Source: Rickettsia typhi (lineage in GTDB: Bacteria; Pseudomonadota; Alphaproteobacteria; Rickettsiales; UBA1997). From it: DNA of 9,819 nt. The DNA is taken from assembly GCA_945902255.1 (NCBI GenBank), contig CAMDMO010000058.1, positions 1 through 9,819 of the forward strand, in the 5' to 3' direction. A model generated the notes under the pieces. It did not search any database and was not told where the DNA came from. It saw only the letters and a program-made list of their open reading frames with translations. Shown one piece after another: positions 5,191 through 9,819 of this stretch (positions within the stretch are counted from its first letter, which is position 1; each line of letters opens with the position of its first letter). A program made the position numbers and the translations under genes.

Positions 5191-6996
5191 ATGACAAATA
5201 ATAAATCACCAAAACAAATACTTAAAAAAATTTTTGGCTATGACAGTTTTCGCGGAAGTCAGGCTGAAATTATTGATGAAGTGATTGCGCAAAAAAATGT
5301 TTTGGCTTTGATGCCAACTGGTGGCGGAAAATCTCTTTGTTATCAAATTCCAGCTTTATGTTTAGATGGTTTGGCAATTGTGGTTTCGCCACTTATCGCT
5401 TTAATGCAAGATCAGGTTAGTGCTTTAAAATTGGCGGGAATTAATGCTGAGGCAATTAATTCTAGCATGTCGCAATCTCATATTTTTGAGGTAAAAAATT
5501 TAATTACTAAAGGCGAGTTGAAACTGCTTTATGTGGCGCCAGAAAGATTATTGATGCCAGATTTTTTAGATTTTTTAAGTTCGATAAAAATTTCTTTATT
5601 TGCAATTGATGAAGCACATTGTGTATCGCAATGGGGTCACGATTTTCGACCGGTTTATACTGAACTTGCGATTCTATCAAAAAGATTTCCAAAAGTTCCC
5701 AGAATTGCTTTAACCGCGACCGCAGACCTTCCTACCAGAAAAGATATTATTTCAAAATTAGCTCTAGAAGATGGAAGAGTTTTTGTTGCTAGTTTTGATC
5801 GTCCAAATATTTGCTATACAATTGCATTGCGCGACAATAGTAAAAAACAATTGTTAGAATTTCTCAAAAATAATCATCAAGATGACAGTGGAATTGTTTA
5901 TTGTTTATCGCGCAAAAACACTGAAGAAACCTCGATTTGGCTGAAAGAAGAGGGTTTTAATTCTTTTCCATATCACGCTGGAATGGACTCAGCAACTAGA
6001 AATAAAAATTTAGAAAAATTTCTAAGCGAAGATAAAATAATCATGGTTGCAACTATTGCATTTGGCATGGGAATTGATAAGCCAGATGTAAGATTTGTTG
6101 CTCATATGAATGTGCCAAAAAATATTGAAGCCTATTATCAAGAAACCGGCAGAGCAGGGCGTGATGGCTTGCCAGCCAACGCTTGGATGTCTTATGGCTT
6201 AAATGATATTGCAACTCAAAGAAGTTTTATTGAAGAGTCAAATTCTGATGAAAATCAAAAAAGAATTGAGCGGCAAAAGTTAAATTCTTTACTTGGTTTA
6301 TGCGAAACTACAAATTGCAGAAGACAAGTTTTGTTGGAATATTTTGGCGATAAATGCGAGCCTTGCGGCAATTGTGACAATTGTTTAAATAAGCCAGAAA
6401 GTTTTGATGGCACTGTTGCGGCGCAAAAAGCAATTTCTTGTGTTTATCGCACAGAACAAAGATTTGGCGTGGCATATTTAATTGATGTTTTGCTTGGAAT
6501 TGAAGATGAGAGAATAAAAAATTTTCGTCATCATCAAATTAGCACTTTTGGAATTGGTAAAGAATTTAGTAAACAAGAATGGCAATCGGTTTTTCGTCAA
6601 TTGGTTGCTTTTGGTCTATTGAAGGTTGATTTAGCAGGACATGGAGGTTTACAAATTACCGATCTGGGAAGAAAATTTTTGCAGGAAAAAAGTGAAATTA
6701 GATTAAGAAAATACACAACAAAAACCAAAATAAAATCTGCATCTAAGGTTAAAGTGGCAAAGCAGATTTTAGAATTATCTAGTGACGATGAAAGTGATTT
6801 ATTTTTAAAATTAAAAGCAAAAAGATTAGAAATTGCTAAGGCGCAAAAAGTTCCGCCTTATTTAATTTTTCATGATAAAACTTTGGTTGAAATGGTAAAA
6901 TTAAGGCCAAAATCTTTGGCGGAAATGGTTAATGTTAGTGGAATTGGTGAGGCTAAAGTTAAGCAATATGGCAAAGTGTTTTTGGAGGTTTTATAA
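5191..6996 (+). CDS. recQ: ATP-dependent DNA helicase RecQ
   Basis: The 601-residue protein is a 3'-5' superfamily 2 helicase acting in recombination initiation and stalled-fork repair. Domains are in order. The helicase core has Walker A MPTGGGKS (41-48), DEAH (140-143), the RecQ aromatic loop CVSQWGHDFR (144-153) and motif VI QETGRAGRDG (317-326). The zinc site uses C376, C392, C395 and C398, and additional cysteines at 371 and 389 are present. A winged-helix RQC region follows at roughly 410-520, and an HRDC domain fills the last 75 residues (about 527-601), including PPYLIFHDKTL and SGIGEAKVKQYG. The length and architecture match complete bacterial RecQ. The ATG at 5191 is preceded only by a weak A-rich stretch (CAAGAAAA). 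The gene is alone on its transcript; a large palindrome follows 15 bp after the stop. Confidence 0.97.
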   Translation: MTNNKSPKQILKKIFGYDSFRGSQAEIIDEVIAQKNVLALMPTGGGKSLCYQIPALCLDGLAIVVSPLIALMQDQVSALKLAGINAEAINSSMSQSHIFEVKNLITKGELKLLYVAPERLLMPDFLDFLSSIKISLFAIDEAHCVSQWGHDFRPVYTELAILSKRFPKVPRIALTATADLPTRKDIISKLALEDGRVFVASFDRPNICYTIALRDNSKKQLLEFLKNNHQDDSGIVYCLSRKNTEETSIWLKEEGFNSFPYHAGMDSATRNKNLEKFLSEDKIIMVATIAFGMGIDKPDVRFVAHMNVPKNIEAYYQETGRAGRDGLPANAWMSYGLNDIATQRSFIEESNSDENQKRIERQKLNSLLGLCETTNCRRQVLLEYFGDKCEPCGNCDNCLNKPESFDGTVAAQKAISCVYRTEQRFGVAYLIDVLLGIEDERIKNFRHHQISTFGIGKEFSKQEWQSVFRQLVAFGLLKVDLAGHGGLQITDLGRKFLQEKSEIRLRKYTTKTKIKSASKVKVAKQILELSSDDESDLFLKLKAKRLEIAKAQKVPPYLIFHDKTLVEMVKLRPKSLAEMVNVSGIGEAKVKQYGKVFLEVL

Positions 6997-7011
6997 TGCT
7001 GTTAATGCTAG

Positions 7012-7084
7012 GTAAATAAAATTTACTCGGTCTAATCACCCGCCCTCAAGGGGCGGGTGATTAGACCGAGTAAATTTTATTTAC
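7012..7084. repeat. 73-bp near-perfect palindrome, copy 2 of the CCCGCCC-TCAAG-GGGCGGG repeat
   Basis: A perfect 34-bp stem (7012-7045 / 7051-7084) closes on loop TCAAG (7046-7050). One G-T wobble and two further pairs extend it to 7009-7087. The 21-bp inner part equals the stem at 4445-4491 except for three positions on each arm that change together, keeping every pair. The outer AT arms GTAAATAAAATTTACTC match the left side of copy 1, but its far flanks do not. It follows recQ and may stabilise or end its mRNA, though no T-tract is present. Confidence 0.93.
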
Positions 7085-7138
7085 TTATCTTGAGCTGGTA
7101 TTGTACCAAGTTGTAATCTAAAGTGCGTCAACAAATAT

Positions 7139-7157
7139 TTAAAAATTAAAAAATATG
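7139..7157 (+). repeat. AT-only leader motif, copy 2 (ends in the ATG of the DUF2798 gene)
   Basis: This is the same 19 bases as at 3969-3987, again ending in a start codon. It takes the place of a Shine-Dalgarno. Whether it acts in initiation or reflects base composition is open. Confidence 0.4.
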
Positions 7158-7379
7158 TTAAAAAAACTAAAAACCCCAAAAATTATTTTTCCATTTTTTA
7201 TGGCGTTGATGATGGCATTTGTAATGTCGGCGGTTATGATTTTAGTTAATTTAGGCTTTGTTAATGGATTTTTTTTCATTTGGATGAGGTCATTTTCAAT
7301 TGCTTTTTTGATCGCCTTTCCAACCGCATATTTTGTAGCGCCACTTGTGCATAAAATTGTAAAAAAAATTTGTTCATAA
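7155..7379 (+). CDS. DUF2798 family small membrane protein
   Basis: The 74-residue inner-membrane protein has two hydrophobic spans, roughly 11-36 and 44-65. A short basic N-terminus (MLKKLKTPK) precedes the first span and a basic C-terminus (HKIVKKICS) follows the second. The pattern FMALMMAFVMSAVMILVNLGF, then a Trp-containing turn, then AFPTAYFVAPLVHKIVK, is characteristic of DUF2798 (typically 70-85 residues). Function of the family is unknown. It lies 3 bp before the DUF3750 gene and almost certainly shares its transcript. A weak promoter could sit at 7090-7119 (TTGAGC, 18-bp spacer, TAATCT). The ATG start follows an AT-only leader without a Shine-Dalgarno. Confidence 0.85.
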   Translation: MLKKLKTPKIIFPFFMALMMAFVMSAVMILVNLGFVNGFFFIWMRSFSIAFLIAFPTAYFVAPLVHKIVKKICS

Positions 7380-7382
7380 ATT

Positions 7383-8069
7383 ATGGCTTTGGATTGGCAA
7401 ACCGCATCAAGAGAAAGTGCAAATATTGCGCCTTTAGCTCATTTAGAGCCAGAAGCGCAGGTGCAAATTTACACCGCAAAAGCTTTCTCGTGGCGAGGAA
7501 AATTTAGTGTGCATAGCTGGCTTGCTACAAAAGAAAAAAATGCGGATAGTTATTTGGTTTATCATGTTTTAATGTGGGGATCCGCCTATGGTGGTGGCGT
7601 GATTGCGGTTCAAAAAGATATTCCAGATCGTTATTGGTATGGCGCCAAGCCAACAATTATTTTTTCAGCTAAAGGTAAAAAAGCTGAAAAAATGATTCCA
7701 GAAATTTATCAAGCAGTTAACTCTTATCCTTATCCAAACTATTACTGCGCTTATCCGGGGCCCAATAGTAATTCATTTATCTCTCACATCATGAGGTTGG
7801 TTTCTGGTTTTAATGCTCCGCTTCCAAGTAATGCAATTGGTAAGGACTGGATTCATAAAGGACGGTTTTTTGGCATCTCTGAAACTCGTAGCGGTTTTCA
7901 ATTTTCTTTATATGGAATGCTAGGTTTCACTATTGGTCTATTTGATGGAATCGAAATTAATATTATTGGATTATCTTTTGGAATAGATTTTATAAGACCG
8001 GCTTTAAAGTTGCCAATTATTGGAAGATTGGCAATTGTAAACGCCAATTCTTCGATAAAAAATCTATAA
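7383..8069 (+). CDS. DUF3750 domain-containing protein
   Basis: The 228-residue protein, of unknown biochemical function, matches DUF3750 as I recall it. Features are AQVQIYTAKAFSWRGKFSVHSWLATK (spanning 25-50, with W38, G39 and H44), the PDRYWYG stretch at 81-87, SYPYPNYYCAYPGPNSNSF at 114-132, then LPSNAIGKDW at 147-156. PGPNSNSF is the most conserved block and could be an active or binding site, which is inference. Residues 177-216 are hydrophobic and Gly-rich, perhaps membrane-associated. The start codon lies 3 bp after the DUF2798 stop. The last eight codons (ANSSIKNL, stop) lie inside one arm of a 29-bp inverted repeat, so the present C-terminus may have been shaped by a repeat insertion. 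Confidence 0.85.
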   Translation: MALDWQTASRESANIAPLAHLEPEAQVQIYTAKAFSWRGKFSVHSWLATKEKNADSYLVYHVLMWGSAYGGGVIAVQKDIPDRYWYGAKPTIIFSAKGKKAEKMIPEIYQAVNSYPYPNYYCAYPGPNSNSFISHIMRLVSGFNAPLPSNAIGKDWIHKGRFFGISETRSGFQFSLYGMLGFTIGLFDGIEINIIGLSFGIDFIRPALKLPIIGRLAIVNANSSIKNL

Positions 8070-8072
8070 ACG

Positions 8073-8109
8073 CCTGTCATCCTTGACTCGCAGAGTCGAG
8101 GATGACAGG
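8073..8109. repeat. 17-bp hairpin with GTCATCC arms
   Basis: CCTGTCATCCTTGACTC (8073-8089) pairs with GAGTCGAGGATGACAGG (8093-8109) around GCA, with one G-T wobble. It starts 3 bp after the DUF3750 stop. No T-tract follows. It belongs to the same GTCAYCC style as the hairpin at 4270. Confidence 0.85.
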
Positions 8110-8137
8110 AGTTTTGACGAAAAGCCAAACTCATGAG

Positions 8138-8165
8138 ATCCTCGAGCGCCTAGGCGCCCAAGGAT
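8138..8165. repeat. Imperfect hairpin centred on GCGCCTAGGCGC
   Basis: ATCCT (8138-8142) and AGGAT (8161-8165) flank the 12-nt palindrome GCGCCTAGGCGC (8146-8157), with mismatches between. The right side continues as AGGATGAC, complementary to the GTCATCCT of the hairpin 60 bp to the left, so the two could be diverged copies of one repeat. Confidence 0.65.
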
Positions 8166-8236
8166 GACGGATGTTTATAGATTTTTTATCGAATAATTCG
8201 CATTCTAACTACTGGATTTTGAGTTCAAAACAAAAA

Positions 8237-8268
8237 AGCCCCGCAATAAGAATTGCGAGGCTTTTTTT
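8237..8268. terminator. Bidirectional intrinsic terminator
   Basis: AGCCCCGCAAT (8237-8247) pairs with ATTGCGAGGCT (8252-8262) around AAGA with one mismatch. A run of seven Ts follows on the + strand (8262-8268) and six As (8232-8237) precede it, giving a T-tract on the - strand. It lies between convergent genes and should end both the DUF2798-DUF3750 transcript and the DbpA-like gene. Confidence 0.9.
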
Positions 8269-8289
8269 AAAAAAATAGATCAAGAAATG

Positions 8290-8823
8290 CTAATAATCGC
8301 TATTTCTTCTTGGTTTATTTCCATAATCTGAGCGGTTATTATTGCCGTTTCTATTATAGTTTCCACCGCCATTTCCACCTCTGCGATCGCTATTTCCACC
8401 GAAATCACCGCCGCCGCTTCTATAATCGCTGCGACTGCTATTTCTATCATTGCTTCTGCCGTCTCTATCTCTAAAGCCATTATCTCTAAAGCCACCGTCT
8501 CTAGAGCCAGAGCTAGATCCTCCACTGCCACCAGATGATTTTCTTTTTGCTCTAGAAACTAGAGGTCTTGCATCGCCAGCCTTTTTTTGAAAAATATCTA
8601 AAATTTCTTCAGCATCTTCATTTGAAACTACGAAAAATGAAAAGGCGTCTAAGATTTTTACATTAGAAATTGCATCTTCGTCAATATTTGCTTCATAAGA
8701 AACAAATTCAGTTAAGGATTTTATATCCATTCCGTCGTTTCTGCCCTTAGCGATGAAAAGTTGAGCGGAATCACCATTATTATCGCGATCATTGCGATCA
8801 CTATAGTTGCGTCTATCTTGCAT
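8290..8823 (-). CDS. Stand-alone DbpA-type RNA-binding domain protein with Gly/Arg-rich tail
   Basis: The 177-residue protein has residues 20-95 matching the DbpA RNA-binding domain (RRM-like), normally the C-terminal module of DEAD-box helicases such as DbpA and CsdA. Visible elements are AQLFIAKGRNDGMD (20-33), then AISNVKILDAFSFFVVSNED (51-70), the RNP-like core strands, and PLVSRAKRK (87-95). The helicase core itself is absent; a 19-residue charged, disordered N-terminus precedes the domain. Residues 97-177 are low-complexity Gly/Ser/Arg/Asp/Asn with RDGGFRDNGFRDRD repeats, resembling RGG-type RNA-binding or condensate-forming tails. A cold-shock or rRNA-chaperone role, or recruiting a helicase in trans, is inference. 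tRNA-Gln lies upstream on the same strand, 82 bp away, and a strong terminator follows. No Shine-Dalgarno is seen at the ATG. Confidence 0.85.
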   Translation of the reverse strand: MQDRRNYSDRNDRDNNGDSAQLFIAKGRNDGMDIKSLTEFVSYEANIDEDAISNVKILDAFSFFVVSNEDAEEILDIFQKKAGDARPLVSRAKRKSSGGSGGSSSGSRDGGFRDNGFRDRDGRSNDRNSSRSDYRSGGGDFGGNSDRRGGNGGGNYNRNGNNNRSDYGNKPRRNSDY

Positions 8824-8905
8824 GTTTGTAAATTGAGTTGAATTAGATTGTTACTTTTTTTAGAAATGTTTTTATTTGCAGTTCTAAAAAATGTTTAAGT
8901 AAGTG

Positions 8906-8980
8906 TGGCTGGGACGGCAGGATTCGAACCTACGGATGGCGGTATCAAAAACCGCTGCCTTACCGCTTGGCGACGTCCCA
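8906..8980 (-). tRNA. trnQ: tRNA-Gln, anticodon UUG
   Basis: The reverse strand folds as a 75-nt cloverleaf. The acceptor arm is TGGGACG / CGTCCCA, the D arm is GCC-AAGCGGTAA-GGC, and the anticodon stem GCGGT / ACCGC holds loop TTTTGAT, giving anticodon TTG. The T arm is GTAGG-TTCGAAT-CCTGC. Discriminator G and an encoded CCA form the 3' end. The weak U1-A72 pair and the UUUUGAU loop are typical of bacterial glutamine tRNA. It may be co-transcribed with the DbpA-like gene downstream on the - strand. Confidence 0.98.
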
Positions 8981-9082
8981 ATTTTAAATTAATCGCTGAA
9001 AAAAATCGTGAGTTTAAAAAATTATGCGAGAAACAATATGGATTTTTAGAGGTTGTCTTAGCTTAAGTCAATTAGTTTTCGA

Positions 9083-9111
9083 TTGACAGCGCCTCTTTGA
9101 GTTTTTAACCT
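9083..9111 (+). promoter_or_regulatory. Possible sigma-70 promoter for pntAB
   Basis: A consensus -35 box TTGACA (9083-9088) is followed after 17 bp by TAACCT (9106-9111), a weak -10. It lies about 75 bp before the pntAB start codon and points toward it. GTCAAT (9067-9072) and ATTGAC (9082-9087) form an inverted repeat overlapping the -35 box, which could be an operator; that is speculative. Confidence 0.4.
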
Positions 9112-9184
9112 ATGAGAAATTATAAGTAAATCACTGTGTTTTTTGTGTAAGACAAAAAAACGCAAGCAACCAATAAATTCAATT

Positions 9185-9601
9185 ATGAGCGATCTTCAAG
9201 AAATCATTGAGTTAACCGATCAAATCACTGCAAAATCTGATTTATTGGTAAGAAAAATTGTTGAATTAAGCTATCAAACCTCTCATAGCGGCGGAGTTGA
9301 TCCATTTATTTTTGGTCTAACGGTTTTTGTTTTAGCTTGTTTTGTTGGATATTTTGTAGTTTGGAAGGTTACGCCAGCTCTTCACACCCCTCTAATGGCG
9401 GTGACCAATGCGGTTTCCGGGGTAATTGTGGTTGGTGCAATGATTGCACTTGGTTCCAGCACATCTTTTTCTGCGATATCGGTTTTAAGCTTTTTTGCTA
9501 TAATTATCGCCTCGGTTAATATTTTTGGTGGGTTTTTAGTGACTTGGAGAATGTTGCAGATGTTTAAAACTCCATCTAAAGCCGCTGTTAAATCACAATA
9601 A
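9185..9601 (+). CDS. pntAB: Proton-translocating NAD(P) transhydrogenase, alpha subunit part 2 (membrane)
   Basis: The 138-residue membrane subunit belongs to the three-gene form of transhydrogenase, as found in Rhodospirillum-type alphaproteobacteria. With PntAA (NAD-binding) and PntB (NADP-binding) it couples proton entry to hydride transfer from NADH to NADP. Membrane spans are near 41-61, 70-90 and 96-121. The family blocks are KVTPALHTPLMAVTNAVSG (61-79) and GGFLVTWRMLQMFK (115-128). The ATG at 9185 fits the family N-terminus MSDLQEIIELTDQI; an upstream TTG at 9143 would add 14 unlikely residues. Unusually, neither pntAA nor pntB adjoins it: tRNA-Gln lies upstream on the other strand, and an unrelated membrane gene begins 18 bp downstream. 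A promoter candidate at 9083-9111 fits independent transcription. Confidence 0.92.
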   Translation: MSDLQEIIELTDQITAKSDLLVRKIVELSYQTSHSGGVDPFIFGLTVFVLACFVGYFVVWKVTPALHTPLMAVTNAVSGVIVVGAMIALGSSTSFSAISVLSFFAIIIASVNIFGGFLVTWRMLQMFKTPSKAAVKSQ

Positions 9602-9619
9602 ATAGCTTACCCTTCTTTT

Positions 9620-9819
9620 ATGAAAAATTTTTTTAGCTTACAAAATACTTCGTCTTGGACGAAAATTTTTATTATTTTCGCCCTCTTCTCATTTGTTTTG
9701 CGTACAGTTTTTTTTATTTGGGAAAAAAATAATATCGATTTTTCTTTTTCTCTCGTTGCCGAAGCTTATTTAGTTGGTTTATTTTTTGATATTTTGGCCC
9801 TAAACTACATCGCGCTTAT
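9620..9819 (+). CDS. Membrane protein N-terminus, possibly LTA-synthase/sulfatase-like (3' truncated by window edge)
   Basis: The frame is open from the ATG at 9620 to the window end, giving 66 residues. A short polar N-terminus (MKNFFSLQNTSSWTK) leads into a hydrophobic span, about 16-34, with FVLRTVFFIW. A polar loop and the start of a second span follow, AYLVGLFFDILALNYIAL (49-66). The order LR-x-F, then G-LFFD-I-x-x-L-N-Y, resembles the beginning of LTA-synthase family membrane phosphotransferases/sulfatases, whose catalytic domain would lie outside the window. The product is therefore tentative, but a polytopic inner-membrane protein is well supported. It starts 18 bp after pntAB and may share its transcript. 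Confidence 0.6.
   Translation, partial: MKNFFSLQNTSSWTKIFIIFALFSFVLRTVFFIWEKNNIDFSFSLVAEAYLVGLFFDILALNYIAL

Larger units (their letters stand above)
8043..8201. repeat. 29-bp inverted repeat overlapping the DUF3750 gene end, enclosing two hairpins
   Basis: Positions 8043-8071 match the reverse complement of 8173-8201 at 27 of 29 bases, including an exact 21-bp block (8051-8071 / 8173-8193). The left arm contains the last codons and stop of the DUF3750 gene. Read on the - strand, the right arm would encode A-N-Y-S-I-K-N-L-stop, compared with A-N-S-S-I-K-N-L-stop in the gene. The hairpins at 8073-8109 and 8138-8165 lie between the arms. Confidence 0.9.

Noticed and set aside
5507..5692. A 61-codon open frame on the - strand inside recQ
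   Set aside because: It overlaps the conserved helicase core on the other strand; no independent support.
7012..7084. Classical intrinsic terminator for recQ
   Set aside because: The stem is far longer than usual and lacks a T-tract; it is kept as a repeat with a possible 3'-end role.
7898..8134. A 78-codon open frame on the - strand
   Set aside because: It is antisense to DUF3750 and runs through the palindrome; its peptide reflects repeat sequence.
8280..8531. An 83-codon frame rich in Ala/Glu/Ile on the - strand
   Set aside because: It is an alternative frame of the low-complexity Gly/Arg tail of the DbpA-like gene, and its regularity comes from that repeat.
9143..9184. TTG start for pntAB
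   Set aside because: The family N-terminus begins at the ATG at 9185, and the added residues are basic and non-conserved.
9337..9519. A 60-codon + strand frame overlapping pntAB
   Set aside because: It is out of frame within a gene with clear family motifs; no support.

Overview
The window comes from an AT-rich bacterial chromosome, most likely an alphaproteobacterium of the Rickettsiales/Holosporales kind. Four things point that way: the PurB, RecQ and split PntA protein sequences; a short separate PntAB subunit; strong A/T preference at wobble positions; and gene borders crowded with GC-rich palindromes carrying GTCATCC or GTCACCCC ends. The taxon is inferred from style and not proven. De novo purine synthesis (purB) and RecQ argue against the most reduced Rickettsia-type genomes.

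Layout. Positions 1-445 hold the 3' end of purB. After a hairpin-bearing gap, three + strand genes lie close together (680-4167): a 697-aa protein with a SopB/IpgD/INPP4-like CX5R phosphatase signature, a YhiN/HI0933-type flavoprotein, and a 60-aa Gly/Lys-rich protein. A 351-bp gap (4168-4518) is packed with nested inverted repeats. It is followed by an azoR-type FMN quinone/azo reductase on the - strand, divergent from recQ. Behind recQ lies a near-perfect 73-bp palindrome whose core also occurs at 4445-4491. A DUF2798 membrane protein and a DUF3750 protein form a tight pair (7155-8069). They converge, across another nested palindrome and a bidirectional terminator, on a - strand gene for a stand-alone DbpA-type RNA-binding domain with a Gly/Arg-rich tail. 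Upstream of that gene on the same strand is tRNA-Gln(UUG). The right end holds pntAB, without pntAA or pntB beside it, and the start of a membrane protein that may belong to the LTA-synthase/sulfatase-like family.

Most genes are housekeeping or redox functions with no single pathway linking them. The items that stand out are the candidate host-directed phosphoinositide phosphatase, the covarying palindrome family, the inverted duplication of a gene end, the free DbpA-type RNA-binding protein, and the absence of Shine-Dalgarno motifs before all ten visible start codons.
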